Source: JABDGM01 sp963738665
GTDB lineage: Bacteria > Planctomycetota > Planctomycetia > Pirellulales > Lacipirellulaceae
DNA: 64,000 nt
Direction: 5' to 3'
NCBI GenBank assembly: GCA_963738665.1
Contig: CAVTXL010000010.1
Span: 310,001 to 374,000 of the forward strand
The notes beneath the pieces are model-generated. The model worked only from the letters and a program-made list of their open reading frames with translations. It made no database searches and was not told the DNA's origin. Below are positions 9,031 through 20,252 of the stretch, in pieces. A program made the position numbers and the translations under genes. The stretch's first letter is position 1; the number at the start of each line of letters is the position of its first letter.

Positions 9031-10269
9031 TTAGTTGGTCTCGGAGCCGCGACATCCACGATGAACTCGGCCCATAGCTGATAAGAGGACCACTATAACT
9101 GTGGCCATCGTCGTAGTGGACGGCTCAGGCACGCTGCTTGATAAGTTAGCCGTGCCGGTACCCGGATTGTGTTCTCCGTAGTGCAGCTTCCAGAGATCGT
9201 AGTCCGCCCGATCGACCACGCCCGCGCTGCTGTCCGTTTCGTCTCCGTTGCCGTTCAAATCGAAATTCGTTCCTAAATAATTGCGCCACACCGTATAATC
9301 GGCCGCGTTCACTTTGCCATCGTCATTAAAATCGCCAGGTAAACTTACATGTGGAATCATGTCAAAGCTGGCCCGTGGGTGATCGAATTCCAGGCCGACC
9401 GGAAAAACTAAAACATTCGTGGGGTCAACGGACGGCAAAATGTCAAAGATCGCAAAACTTGAAACGCCGCCACCTGGAAAACTGCTGAATTCAACGCTCT
9501 CTCCAGCAGTGAACCGGCCTATCACACGCCCTTCGACCGAAACTGAAAAAGGGCTGTTGAATCCTGACGGCAAATCAAATAAGCGAGTAAATCGTGAGCC
9601 ATCCGTTGTTTGATATCGAAAGCCCGACGCAGCGGGCGGATCAAAATAACCGCCTGATGGCAAATCGTCAAAGTGTCCATATCCAACGCCGGTTGGTAAG
9701 AACGGATAGTCTTTCGACCCGTCCTGTGACGTAATTTGAGCACTCAACACTACCGCCGAATCGCTATCGTTCCTTTCAGGTCGGATGACGAATTCGGGAT
9801 ATATATAGTCTTCCGTAGCAACATGGTGAACTGCCAAATTGTTTACAAAGTTCGTTACGTCCAAGTTGATTGGCAATCTCGCACCGGCCAAACCGAAAGT
9901 AAGAATTGGTGTCGCATCGTTTTTAGCGTGCTGGAACGTCGTGGGCTCGAAAATATCTGCATCCAGGCCGCTCACGTGCAGAGTAACAGGCTCATCGGGC
10001 GACACATATCCCGAATAAAACCCTAGCACCCACTGCGGGGCAGGTTGTCTATTAGCGGGAATTCCCGGCGGACCAAATAGTCCTACACTTTGATGCCCCT
10101 GGTCACTAGCTCTTATGGAAACTGAAGGATATGAAATCGGTGACATCGTGTCGTCGTCCCGCAGCAGTCTTTCATATAGTCCGCTTGCATAAGGAAGAGT
10201 TGCCATTGAAAAACGCGACGCCCCAAATGCAATGAACGCGGCCATAAAAAAATGTTTCATTTGCTTCAT
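9031..10269 (-). CDS. Secreted protein with dockerin-like domain and PEP-CTERM anchor
   Basis: 412 residues: an N-terminal signal peptide (hydrophobic residues about 6-22), an unrecognised beta-rich middle, and near residue 315 a dockerin type I-like calcium-binding pair, GDFNDDGKVNAADYTVWRNY and DRADYDLWKLHYGE. The C-terminus has SVPEPS followed by a hydrophobic stretch and Arg, the PEP-CTERM sorting signal processed by an exosortase. The protein is predicted to be exported and anchored or released at the cell surface. No enzymatic motif is visible. Terminator directly downstream. Confidence 0.85.
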   Translation of the reverse strand: MKQMKHFFMAAFIAFGASRFSMATLPYASGLYERLLRDDDTMSPISYPSVSIRASDQGHQSVGLFGPPGIPANRQPAPQWVLGFYSGYVSPDEPVTLHVSGLDADIFEPTTFQHAKNDATPILTFGLAGARLPINLDVTNFVNNLAVHHVATEDYIYPEFVIRPERNDSDSAVVLSAQITSQDGSKDYPFLPTGVGYGHFDDLPSGGYFDPPAASGFRYQTTDGSRFTRLFDLPSGFNSPFSVSVEGRVIGRFTAGESVEFSSFPGGGVSSFAIFDILPSVDPTNVLVFPVGLEFDHPRASFDMIPHVSLPGDFNDDGKVNAADYTVWRNYLGTNFDLNGNGDETDSSAGVVDRADYDLWKLHYGEHNPGTGTANLSSSVPEPSTTTMATVIVVLLSAMGRVHRGCRGSETN

Positions 10270-10426
10270 GAATATTTTTGCCTACCAGTGAAGCGCAAAC
10301 ATTTGTCTTGATATTCGCACAGAATACGCACGTCGTACATTATGGTATCGTTCCCCCAGCGCAAAAGCTACCAGCAAGGGTCGCCATTGGGGCAATTGCG
10401 AAATTCCATAGTGAACTCGGCGCAAC

Positions 10427-10467
10427 AAAAAAACCCGACGTGGGGCGGCTCGGCCCCACGCCGGGTT
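10427..10467 (-). terminator. Terminator behind the 16S fragment
   Basis: Minus-strand hairpin AACCCGGCGTGGGGC / GCCCCACGTCGGGTT followed by T7, identical except for one base to the terminator behind the intact 16S gene at 14009..14049. Confidence 0.75.
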
Positions 10468-10639
10468 CTCGATATCAATCTGGCAAGCTCGCCGCGTCGT
10501 TGTACGCGGGTCTCACGACCCGGCACAAATGACTCGGCCGATCTCCAACGTCAGCCAAGGACTGCCTCATAAGTACTGCGCCGTAATAGCCGCGATGCTA
10601 CGCATCGCCGGTTTTCACGGGCAGCTCGTTTTCTAAGAA

Positions 10640-11064
<425 letters not shown>

Positions 11065-11172
11065 TGCTAAACCGCCTGCCGGGTGCACGTCGCCTGTCTT
11101 GCCTCCTCATGGAAGCATTGAGTATGATAAGCTTGTCGGGAATGACGGACCAAACAGCGGTTGTGTCAACGC

Positions 11173-11394
11173 ATGGCAAGTCATCCCAACAAACACATCC
11201 GCGAAGCGATGAATTACGCCCAAGAACAGGGTTGGACGTTTACCAAAGCAAGTGGAAGCGCCCATATATTCGGAACGCTGTGGTGTCCTCAGGGAGGCCG
11301 CGACGGCTGTCGATTCCGGGTTTATTCGACGCCGCGCGTCCCGGAAGACCATGCCCGGCGTATTCGTCGCGCCGTTGATGGCTGTCTGCACTGA
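11173..11394 (+). CDS. HicA-like toxin-type small protein
   Basis: 73 residues from ATG 11173. The layout HIREAMNYAQEQGWTFTKAS ... LWCPQGGRDGCRFRVYSTPR followed by HARRIRRAVDGC resembles a widespread family of small HicA-like (double-stranded RNA-binding fold) proteins that are encoded with a partner gene like the one downstream. The gap to the partner is 12 bp, which suggests a toxin-antitoxin-like pair. A catalytic His equivalent may be in SAHIFG. Toxicity is not established. It lies inside an interrupted 16S fragment, oriented opposite to the rRNA. Confidence 0.6.
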   Translation: MASHPNKHIREAMNYAQEQGWTFTKASGSAHIFGTLWCPQGGRDGCRFRVYSTPRVPEDHARRIRRAVDGCLH

Positions 11395-11406
11395 AGGAAC
11401 AACCTC

Positions 11407-11655
11407 ATGAAGTATGAATTCTCGTTGATCCTGACGGACCGCGAAGTGACCGACAAAGACGCCGATACGCTGTACGACGCGGGTTGTGACGACGCCAGCA
11501 TCTTGACCCGCGACGGCGTCACCAGACTCCAGTTCGACCGTCAGGCCTCCAACCTGGACGAGGCGCTCGCCACCGCGATCCAGAGCGTGGAGCGCGCCGG
11601 CCTGGCCGTGGCCCGCGTCGAAATCGAGCGGCATGAAGTCCCTCAGATCGCCTGA
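11407..11655 (+). CDS. Partner (antitoxin-like) protein of the HicA-like pair
   Basis: 82 residues starting MKYEFSLILTDREVTDKDAD with DTLYDAGCDDASILTRDG, matching the short N-terminal domain of partner proteins usually found next to HicA-like genes (AGCDDA motif). Longer family members carry a C-terminal helix-turn-helix; this one ends at VPQIA, so the DNA-binding part is absent or naturally missing. Same strand as the upstream gene, 12 bp apart. Confidence 0.55.
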   Translation: MKYEFSLILTDREVTDKDADTLYDAGCDDASILTRDGVTRLQFDRQASNLDEALATAIQSVERAGLAVARVEIERHEVPQIA

Positions 11656-11737
11656 TTCGTGCGGCAGCGCGTTCCGCCGGCCGAGTCCCGAAGCCAATCC
11701 CGTGGCCCGATGCATCGGGCACCTTCCCTCCGCTCGG

Positions 11738-11779
11738 ACACCGGCGGTCTCGCTAGAGTCCCCGACCGACCCGGCACCC
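11738..11779. repeat. 42-bp direct repeat, right copy
   Basis: Same sequence as 11023..11064. It is followed by a strong hairpin GGCACCCGG-AAAAAA...CCGGGTGCC and then by 16S sequence again (CGCTGGCAACTAGCGACAAG). Confidence 0.85.
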
Positions 11780-11890
11780 GGAAAAAACCGGCTGCCGGGT
11801 GCCCGTCGCTGGCAACTAGCGACAAGGGTTTCGCTCGTTAAGGGACTTAACCCGACATCTCACGACACGCTTCTGACGACAGCCATGCAG
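11738..11890 (-). pseudogene. 16S rRNA internal fragment (helix 35-39 region)
   Basis: Continues the 16S sequence interrupted at 11051: after the direct repeat and hairpin it matches the intact gene through CGCTGGCAACTAGCGACAAG and TTAAGGGACTTAACCCGACA up to ACGACAGCCATGCAG, with a small divergence near 11870. Homology stops at 11890. The rest of 16S (about two thirds) is absent. Confidence 0.8.
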
Positions 11891-11937
11891 TCCATCCGCT
11901 GCGGCGGATGCACATTGGCACTCGAAAGATTGGCGAT

Positions 11938-12774
11938 CTAGCAGTCGTTTTTAGACTGGAGTCGCCGGCTCACGTTGACGAGGCAAAATACCGTAGACGC
12001 CAATCCACTGAAGACCAAGAGCATTGACGGCTCGGGAACGGCGTCCAAAGTAAGCCCGATTGTGATTTCGTCGATCGCGACGCCGTCGGTCAGTGGAAAG
12101 GGGAATGTGTCCGCCTGTAAAGGGTTGAAAAGTCGCACCGTGGTGAACGGCGTATCTGAAATTAGACCAAAGAAGTGGACTGAACCATCGGTAATCGTGG
12201 CCGGGTCGGCTTCGATCACATCGATCGGCGAACCGCCGTCTAAGATGATTTGAATTGGCGTGAACGGTCCGCCCGGCACGCCCGAGTAATCGCTAAAACT
12301 CGTCCCGTAGAATCCAATTGCGGATACCGCAGAGCTCAACGTCAAATCAAAATAAGCAGTACCCTCGTTCGCCTCGGTGAAGAAGTAAGTCGTTCCTGAG
12401 ATCGCAAACCAGTGGGAGAGTACGGGCGTGTTGCGAATCTCCGCAACATTGGCGGTAGCGCCGTTGACAAGATCCTGAATTGTTCCAGTTACCGCGGTTG
12501 ATGGAAATGCAATCGATCTTGTGCCACCCGGGAAAGCGCCGAGCGATACGCTCTCAAAATCCTCCGTGCCGACGCTCGCAGGCAAAACGTTTGCAAGAAA
12601 CGTCACTCGAGCCGCGTCAGAATTTGGATGAGGCCCGCCGGGACCAGCACCCAGATCGCTCCCAAAAAACGTTTGAACGCTGGCGTGGGAAGTAGCCGCG
12701 AAGCAGAAGAAGGCGACGTGAATCAGAACGCTACGTCCGCAGTTCGTCAGGGAGGCAATCGGGTTCGTTCGCAT
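11938..12774 (-). CDS. PEP-CTERM sorting domain protein
   Basis: 278 residues: signal peptide (hydrophobic segment about residues 16-32, ATSHA before the mature part), a beta-sandwich-like body with EDFESVSLGAFPGG and a late DGVAIDEITIG motif common in PEP-CTERM proteins, then AVPEPSMLLVFSGLASTVFC and basic residues, the PEP-CTERM signal. Predicted exported substrate of an exosortase. No enzyme motif. It lies 12 bp downstream of the FGE-like gene, same strand, so co-transcription is possible. Confidence 0.8.
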   Translation of the reverse strand: MRTNPIASLTNCGRSVLIHVAFFCFAATSHASVQTFFGSDLGAGPGGPHPNSDAARVTFLANVLPASVGTEDFESVSLGAFPGGTRSIAFPSTAVTGTIQDLVNGATANVAEIRNTPVLSHWFAISGTTYFFTEANEGTAYFDLTLSSAVSAIGFYGTSFSDYSGVPGGPFTPIQIILDGGSPIDVIEADPATITDGSVHFFGLISDTPFTTVRLFNPLQADTFPFPLTDGVAIDEITIGLTLDAVPEPSMLLVFSGLASTVFCLVNVSRRLQSKNDC

Positions 12775-12786
12775 ACTCTTGACCCT

Positions 12787-13877
12787 TCAACTGTCGTGGA
12801 AAAGGAATAACGAATAAAGAGTGGTAATGCTTGTTCTACGTAGCACCAACACGTATGCCATGCCTATGCACAAGGTTATACAGCCGGGCTCAGGAATGGT
12901 TGCCACGCGGAACCCGATGTCGATGTTCTCATTCGCCGAGTCGGTGTCGAGGCGGCCGGAGGAGGGCAGGCCGATGGAGAAGTAGTTCCAAGACCCGCCA
13001 CGCTCGCCGCGCGACGAAGCGCTCACAGCCGCTTCGTTCCATTCATAGACGTTGCCGCCTTGATCGAACGTGCCGTAAAAACTCGGCGACGACGTGTACG
13101 CGCCCACGTCAGTCAAGTAATTCTGACTGCTGCTGTAGATCGTTGAGCCCGTCACCGCTAAACCGTCGTCATATCCATTGGCGACGCCGTCATCCTGAGA
13201 GAAATTTCCGACGCGCGTATTATCGGGCGTCGTTCCCGGTGGCTGGTCAGAGTAGGGCGCACTATTGGTTTTCATGGGATACGCCCAATAGCCGTCGGAG
13301 TCGCCGCCTTGTGCTGCCAGCTCGTAATACGCCGCCTTGTACCATTCATTCTCCGTGGGGATGAACCATGTGGCGCCGGCGTTCCGCGTCACCGCCATCA
13401 ACGCGGCAGAACTTGTGGCGCCGTTGAGCGTGTACGCGCCGGTTTCGGTGGTGCCGACTCCTTCAGCGCCGGTGGGTTGACCGTTGTGCAGCCAATTGGC
13501 GAATCGCGCCGCGTCGCCCCAGTTCACATAAGTGATCGGATGGTTTGCCGAGCCAATCACGCTATATGTGTAGGTGCCTGATGAGCCGCTACGCGCGATG
13601 CCAGCGATGTTAAGGTTTGTGGCCATCGCTGTGTTGTAGAGCGAAAGGGGTCCGTGGCTGCGATCGAATTGAGGAACGCCGTGTATTGCCCAACGGTCAC
13701 TTCCGTAGTACCAATGTTATAGACATAACTGACGCGGCCGTACAAACTTCCGGTTGCTGGGTCGTTGGCGTTGCCGATGTTGCCGACCGGCACGGTGGGA
13801 ATGGGGATCGCGAGAACTGCGGGCACGTTTAGCGCAACGGCCAGCGAAAAGACTGACCGGATTATGCAGCGATTCAT
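12787..13877 (-). CDS. Formylglycine-generating-enzyme-fold (SUMF1) protein with PEP-CTERM, one frameshift
   Basis: Start ATG 13877 (MNRCIIRSVFSLAVALNVPA, signal peptide). The frame shifts at a C-run near 13662: one extra C restores TDPLSLYNTAMATNLNIAG. The body has FGE-sulfatase landmarks: EVTVGQYTAFLN, ITYVNWGDAARFANWL, IPTENEWYKAAYY, GNVYEWNEA, RGERGGSW and IGFRVA. The catalytic Cys of true formylglycine-generating enzymes, expected after the GGSW block, is replaced (SSGRLDTD), so it is probably a non-catalytic member, as is usual for this subfamily. The C-terminus TIPEPGCITLCIGMAYVL is a PEP-CTERM anchor. Exported, function unknown. Confidence 0.8.
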
Positions 13878-14008
13878 TAGAGTCTCCAACCAGGGGCGAG
13901 AGGTCGGATTAGAAATCCGAGGATAAACATATATCACCCGAATTGCATTTACAACAATTCTTTGCCAACCAACGCAATTCCTTGGAAAAATCGCACAAAG
14001 TCGCAAAC

Positions 14009-14049
14009 AAAAAAACCCGACGCGGGGCGGCTCGGCCCCACGCCGGGTT
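14009..14049 (-). terminator. 16S rRNA transcription terminator
   Basis: Minus-strand hairpin AACCCGGCGTGGGGC / GCCCCGCGTCGGGTT plus T7, about 180 bp after the mature 16S 3' end. Its presence directly after 16S shows the transcript ends here, with no 23S attached. Confidence 0.82.
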
Positions 14050-14168
14050 CTCGATATCAATCTGGCAAGCTCGCCGCGTCGTTGTACGCGGGTCTCACGA
14101 CCCGGCACAAATGACTCGGCCGATCTCCAACGTCAGCCAAGGACTGCCTCATAAGTACTGCGCCGTAA

Positions 14169-14194
14169 TAGCCGCGATGCTACGCATCGCCGGT
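14169..14194 (-). other. 16S trailer arm of processing stem
   Basis: TAGCCGCGATGCTACGCATC followed by GCCGGT is complementary, over 26 nt with one mismatch, to the leader segment 15846..15871. Together they would close a long helix bracketing pre-16S, the usual RNase III substrate. Confidence 0.7.
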
Positions 14195-14221
14195 TTTCAC
14201 GGGCAGCTCGTTTTCTAAGAA

Positions 14222-15815
<1,594 letters not shown>

Positions 15816-15845
15816 TTGGTGTATGCTTGAACCGAAAGCAACCCG

Positions 15846-15871
15846 ACCGGCGATGCGGAGCATCGCGGCTA
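15846..15871 (-). other. 16S leader arm of processing stem
   Basis: Partner of the trailer arm at 14169..14194. A second palindrome (CCGGCGGTGCG/CACCGCGG) lies further upstream at about 15933..15955. Confidence 0.7.
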
Positions 15872-16017
15872 GGCCACCTCCAGGACAATGAGCCTCTTGA
15901 AAAAGCTTGACGGTTTGCAGAAGTGCACACGAAGACCGGCGGTGCGTAGCACCGCGGCACTCACGTGCCTCCTGCCAGAATACAGTCTTGGCTGACAAAA
16001 AAATTGGAGGTCACTTA

Positions 16018-16035
16018 CCAAATTGTCAAAGAGCA
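16018..16035 (-). promoter_or_regulatory. rRNA BoxA antitermination element
   Basis: Minus-strand TGCTCTTTGACAATTTGG is a near-perfect BoxA (E. coli rrn: TGCTCTTTAACAATTTA), bound by NusB/NusE in antitermination. It lies 15-30 bp downstream of the predicted promoter and about 200 bp before the 16S 5' end. Confidence 0.85.
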
Positions 16036-16049
16036 ATCGCAAGCTAGGT

Positions 16050-16077
16050 ATTCTAGCCCCATCTTAAAAGTTGACAA
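16050..16077 (-). promoter_or_regulatory. 16S rRNA promoter
   Basis: Minus-strand -35 TTGTCA (16072..16077), 16-bp spacer, -10 TAGAAT (16050..16055), directly before BoxA. Each hexamer differs from the sigma-70 consensus at one position. Confidence 0.7.
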
Positions 16078-16254
16078 GGCCAGAATAAAAAATCCCACCC
16101 GCCGGCAGGCCCGTTTTGCGGCGCCGACGACTGAGATCATCACTAATCTTAACCATCGGCCGCCGACTGTCAACCACTTGAATTTCCGCCGCTTTTTAAG
16201 TTTATCCGGCCCCCGATGGGCCGCCACTTGAACCATTCGCGGCGCGGCCGGCCT

Positions 16255-16692
16255 TCAGCCGTCACACGGCAGACGCTCCACGTCTTCGATCCGAAACACG
16301 AATCGGTTATTCAGAGCATAGGTGAGCACTGACACGGCAAAGGCCGCCGCGGCAAACGATATCGACTTGGAAGCTTCGCCCGGAAACAGCGATCCGGCCA
16401 ATACGAACAGGAGCACGGCTGACCCCGCGGCCGTACAAGCCATGCCGATCAAATGCACGCCGATGAATCGAGTGAACTGGGCGGCCGATGGTCGCTCTTT
16501 TGCCGAGAAAGTCACGGTCCGCTGTAGCAGATAGCTTAGGCTGATCCCAAAAGCGTAGGCGATCGCGATCGAGAGCGTGTACTTCAGGGGCGAATCGTCC
16601 TGTAGCAGATAGCCGATAATCGCTCGAAACGCGACCGTGGCAATCGTTACGAACAGGCCCACGACAACGAAAGTTGTGTATCGTCTTAACAT
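16255..16692 (-). CDS. GtrA-like family membrane protein
   Basis: 145 residues with four hydrophobic segments (about 8-26, 38-56, 76-98, 107-127), the GtrA fold (PF04138). GtrA proteins are thought to flip undecaprenyl- or other polyprenyl-linked sugars. The motif LSYLLQRTVTFS after the second segment and ALNNRFVF at the end are typical. It lies just downstream (6 bp) of a methyltransferase and near a GtrB-like glycosyltransferase on the same strand, which supports a role in lipid-linked sugar transfer. Confidence 0.88.
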   Translation of the reverse strand: MLRRYTTFVVVGLFVTIATVAFRAIIGYLLQDDSPLKYTLSIAIAYAFGISLSYLLQRTVTFSAKERPSAAQFTRFIGVHLIGMACTAAGSAVLLFVLAGSLFPGEASKSISFAAAAFAVSVLTYALNNRFVFRIEDVERLPCDG

Positions 16693-16698
16693 CGTTTG

Positions 16699-17388
16699 TC
16701 AGCGCGATGCGGTCACGCAGTATTGGGCGCCTACGGGAAGCCAACCAAAAAAACGATCCACGAATTTCAGGGTTTCCCACGGCGTAAACAGGAAGTAATT
16801 GGTGTTCAGCAAATTCAATCGGGCCGCGTCGAGGTGTCGCCGCAAGGTGTTGCTGGATAGCAGCACGGCATCGGCGTCGAACGGGCAGCGGTTCACGACA
16901 AGCCGCGTCAAGGGATTATAGGGATTGTGTTCTAATACCATTGCCAGCCCTTGCGGCTTGAGCACCCTCCGCATCTCAGTGAGAAAACCGGTCCAATGCG
17001 GCCGCGGAACGTGATGCATCACACAAATCGTGAAGCACAAGTCGAACGTTTCGTCGGCGAACGGCAAGCGATTCTCATTGCCGACGACATAATTCACGGC
17101 GGGGTTCTTACGCTTCGCTTGATCAATCGATTTGGGCGATACGTCGGTGCCCGATATCCGCCACGGCTGGCGGGTTAAAAACGCGTCGGTCAATCCGACG
17201 CCGCAGCCGACGTCGAGAATGTGCTTGCCAGCCAAGCTACCAAGCCGTTTGCTGGCCGTGGCCACGATCAGGTCTGCTTTGACGCGCGTGACATAGTCGT
17301 GGCTCATCCCGGAAAAGCTCATCGAGTCTTCGACCAGCGCCTGATACGTGCCGTCGTATTGGTCGAATTCCGGGTCGGACTGTGACAT
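16699..17388 (-). CDS. Class I SAM-dependent methyltransferase
   Basis: 229 residues. The Rossmann motif I HILDVGCGVGLTDAFL lies near residue 57, motif II-like ISGTDVSPKSIDQAK near 78, and post-II LPFADETFDLCFTICVMHHV near 108, all typical of Methyltransf_11 proteins. Substrate unknown; between a GT2 glycosyltransferase and GtrA in one apparent operon, it may methylate a sugar or lipid carrier product. Confidence 0.85.
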   Translation of the reverse strand: MSQSDPEFDQYDGTYQALVEDSMSFSGMSHDYVTRVKADLIVATASKRLGSLAGKHILDVGCGVGLTDAFLTRQPWRISGTDVSPKSIDQAKRKNPAVNYVVGNENRLPFADETFDLCFTICVMHHVPRPHWTGFLTEMRRVLKPQGLAMVLEHNPYNPLTRLVVNRCPFDADAVLLSSNTLRRHLDAARLNLLNTNYFLFTPWETLKFVDRFFGWLPVGAQYCVTASR

Positions 17389-17442
17389 CGCGAAAACCTG
17401 GCTGGGCCCGGCTGAGGCGCCGAACGGGGTGGACTGCCTGGA

Positions 17443-18437
17443 TCAGGCGTCTTCGAAACCACGTGAATCGCCAATGGTAAATTGCGGCCGCCCCCGCACG
17501 TTATCGTAAATCCTGCCCACATATTCGCCGAGGATTCCCACGCATACTAGCTGTACCCCCCCGATAAACAGCACCGCAATGACCGTGGTGGCAAAACCGG
17601 GGACAAACGGCATGCCCCAGGCGGCAAACTGATCGGCGAAGACGCGCTGAAAGAAGGTAAAAATGGCGCCGAGAAAGGCCGCCACGGACACCAAGAATCC
17701 GAGGTACGTGGCCAATCGCAACGGGTGGGTGGAATAACTGAAGATGCCGTTCAGTGCCAGTTGCAGAAGTTTTGCGAAGGTATACTTTACTTCTCCCGCG
17801 GCACGACGGTCCCGTTCGTAGGCGACCCCAGTTTGGCGAAAACCGACCCAGGCTCGCAGGCCGCGAACGAACGGTTGTTGTTCCGTCACGACCGTCATCG
17901 CGTCCACGACGCGGCGGTCCATCAGGCAAAAGTCGCCCGTATCGAGCGGGACGTCAATTTCGGCAAGAAACGCGAGCAGTCGGTAGAAGCAAAAGTAGGC
18001 AACGCGCTTGACAACGCCTTCTTTTCGCCTTCGCCGGATTGCATAGACGATGTCATACCCCTGACGCCACTTTTCCAGCAACATGGGCACGCGCTCAGGC
18101 GGGTCTTGAAGGTCTGCGTCCAATACGACGACCGCCGCACCACACGCGTGCTTGAGACCTGCCCAAAGGGCAACTTGATGCCCGAAATTGCGCGTAACCG
18201 AATCGCCTTCCAGCGTCGGTCTGCGTCATGGTATTGGCTTAGCAACCGCCAGGTGTCGTCGCGGGAGCCGTCATCGACGGTAACGACTTCGTAGGGAATT
18301 CCCCAATCCGCGGCGGCCGCATTCAGCCGCTCGAACAATAATGGCAAGACTTCCGATTCGTTGAAACAGGGAATCACCACTGAGATGAACCGCTCTTGGG
18401 GATCGCTCTCGGTGGATGGCAAAGCTTGGTCGGCCAT
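17443..18437 (-). CDS. Glycosyltransferase family 2 (GtrB/dolichol-phosphate sugar synthase type), one frameshift
   Basis: The N-terminus has FISVVIPCFNESEVL and VVTVDDGSRDDTW (GT-A nucleotide-sugar motifs). Near 18195 one base is missing: restoring it gives RNFGHQVALWAGLKHACG then VVVLDADLQDPPE, the DXD-type catalytic motif, and the frame continues through two C-terminal membrane helices (about residues 240-265 and 275-300) to EYVGRIYDNVRGRP. This is the arrangement of GtrB-like enzymes that load a sugar onto a polyprenyl phosphate. It is upstream of the methyltransferase and GtrA on the same strand. Confidence 0.88.
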
Positions 18438-18602
18438 AGGGTTTCTTGAATGATTGGATTGGCGCTGTTATGCTAGAAACGGCCCCAAGGAAACGACAAG
18501 CCCGCCACAGGATTTGAGCTGGTGGTGACACTCTCTTGCAGTCACCACGCTGACCGGCATCTGTCGAAGGTTGGAGTTCGCGGCGGGATTTGCATCAGCG
18601 AC

Positions 18603-20252
18603 ATGTCTACGACTTCAACCTTGGCAAAAGCTGGCTGCGATTGGATTCATCCAGAGCGAGTGCTGCCCGGCTGGATGCCGGACTTGGCGTTCTTGGTGCT
18701 TAGCTTTCTTGTCGCCTTTGGGTGCCTGGCGCTGGGCCCGTATCCGGTGACCAAGTTTGCCCAGGACACGATGTACGTTCTATCCGAGGGCGATCTGCTC
18801 CTCAAGGGAATGCGTCCCTACGTGGATTACTACTCGCTGCACGGTCCGGTGCCGTTCTTGTTTTTTGCGGCGGCAATGCAGTTTTACGGCGTGTCGTTGA
18901 AATCGATCGTCCTGGGACAGGTCCTGGGGGGGCTCACGATGGGCCTGCTCAGTTACAAAATCGCCCGCAGTCGAACGAGCGGCTTTTGGGCGGTGTTCCT
19001 GGCAATTGCGGTGGAATTGATTCTCGTCTCTTGCACACCGGTCGGCAGCAAATCATGGCGCGAGTTCACTTGCGCCATGTGGTACAACTCGCTGGGCTAT
19101 TGCATTGACGCTACCGTGTTTCTGTATTTGCTGGCGCCCAGCCGCTCGCGCAGCAAGTCCAGCCTTGCGACGGATCACTTGATTGTGGCCACGCTGCTAA
19201 TGGCCAGCTTTTTAACGAAGGCTTCCTATTCCCTCCCGCTGTCAGGCGTTTTCGTCATGGGCACGATCGTCCTGCCACGGAACCGACAAATGCGACTTGA
19301 GGGTTTGGCGGTTATTGCCTCAGCGGTAGCAATGACCTTTGCCGTGATGATCGCATTGCGCGGTTCGATCATCGGCTACGTCGACTTCCTGAGCGTAATG
19401 AAGGTCAAGGTTTCACCGTTAATGCTCGCCTTGCGGTTCCTGCATTATACCAGAACGATCGGTTTTTTCTTGCTGGGCGCAGGCCTGCTGGCCTGGTCCG
19501 CGCACGAAATGGGGCTGGTGCGGCGACTATTGCGCGAGGCCGTATTGGTTGTGCTGATGTTCGGATGTCTCATGGTGTCGGCTGCCACGTCGGCGCAAGA
19601 TTTGGAGATTGTGCCGTTGCTCGGAGTCGTGCTGTTGGGCGCGGCAATAGCGATTGTATCGGCTGCGCATACCTACACTTCATTGCCGCCCAATAAGTAT
19701 TTGATCGCTTCCAGCTTGGGAGTGGCCTTGCTGCTGATGGTGCATACCCCGAAGAACAGCATTCTCAGTTGGGTCTTTTCGCACACGAAAGTGCCCACGC
19801 TGGCCGATCCGGTTGAGCGAGCGCCGCTGTCGGCGATCAATAGCCTGCAGCTCGCATTGTCGCCGAGCGTAGATCCTCGTCTGTTGGCGTCGATGCCCAA
19901 GAGTTGGACAGACGAACAGGCTAGCGCGATCTTACTGCTGCAACGAAATGGCTTTACCAAGTCGGACGTGCTTTTCGCCGCTTCCGACGTGAGCTTTCTG
20001 AACGTGCTGACCGGCGCCCAATATCCCCATGCTTTCGTAGCCTGGTGGCCATTTATCTACATTGAAGAGCCGGAGAAAATCCGGCTGTTGGACGAAAACT
20101 TGTTGTCCGATGCAGATTGGCTGATCCGCGATGCGACCTACGAAAGGTTTTGGAAGTATTTGGAACTGCACCGGGGTGACTATCTCCACGCCCACTTCGA
20201 GCAAGTTGACGAAAATGGCCAATGGACGCTCTATCGGCGCCGGGCCCATTGA
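18603..20252 (+). CDS. Multi-pass membrane protein, glycosyltransferase-39-like
   Basis: 549 residues from ATG 18603 (MSTTSTLAKAG); a longer GTG-started form is less likely. About ten hydrophobic segments between residues 30 and 395, then a soluble C-terminal domain of about 140 residues. LLLKGMRPYVDYYSLHGPVP in the first periplasmic loop resembles the acidic loop of GT-C (ArnT/PMT/GT39) enzymes that use polyprenyl-linked sugars. No other conserved catalytic motif was recognised. Divergent from the GT2 operon, which could supply its lipid-linked donor. Confidence 0.6.
   Translation: MSTTSTLAKAGCDWIHPERVLPGWMPDLAFLVLSFLVAFGCLALGPYPVTKFAQDTMYVLSEGDLLLKGMRPYVDYYSLHGPVPFLFFAAAMQFYGVSLKSIVLGQVLGGLTMGLLSYKIARSRTSGFWAVFLAIAVELILVSCTPVGSKSWREFTCAMWYNSLGYCIDATVFLYLLAPSRSRSKSSLATDHLIVATLLMASFLTKASYSLPLSGVFVMGTIVLPRNRQMRLEGLAVIASAVAMTFAVMIALRGSIIGYVDFLSVMKVKVSPLMLALRFLHYTRTIGFFLLGAGLLAWSAHEMGLVRRLLREAVLVVLMFGCLMVSAATSAQDLEIVPLLGVVLLGAAIAIVSAAHTYTSLPPNKYLIASSLGVALLLMVHTPKNSILSWVFSHTKVPTLADPVERAPLSAINSLQLALSPSVDPRLLASMPKSWTDEQASAILLLQRNGFTKSDVLFAASDVSFLNVLTGAQYPHAFVAWWPFIYIEEPEKIRLLDENLLSDADWLIRDATYERFWKYLELHRGDYLHAHFEQVDENGQWTLYRRRAH

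Noticed and set aside
8818..9081. 87-residue open frame TDITDVTDEFLELERQFVSS
   Set aside because: Runs through the CACGGA intergenic repeat and the terminator hairpin; spurious.
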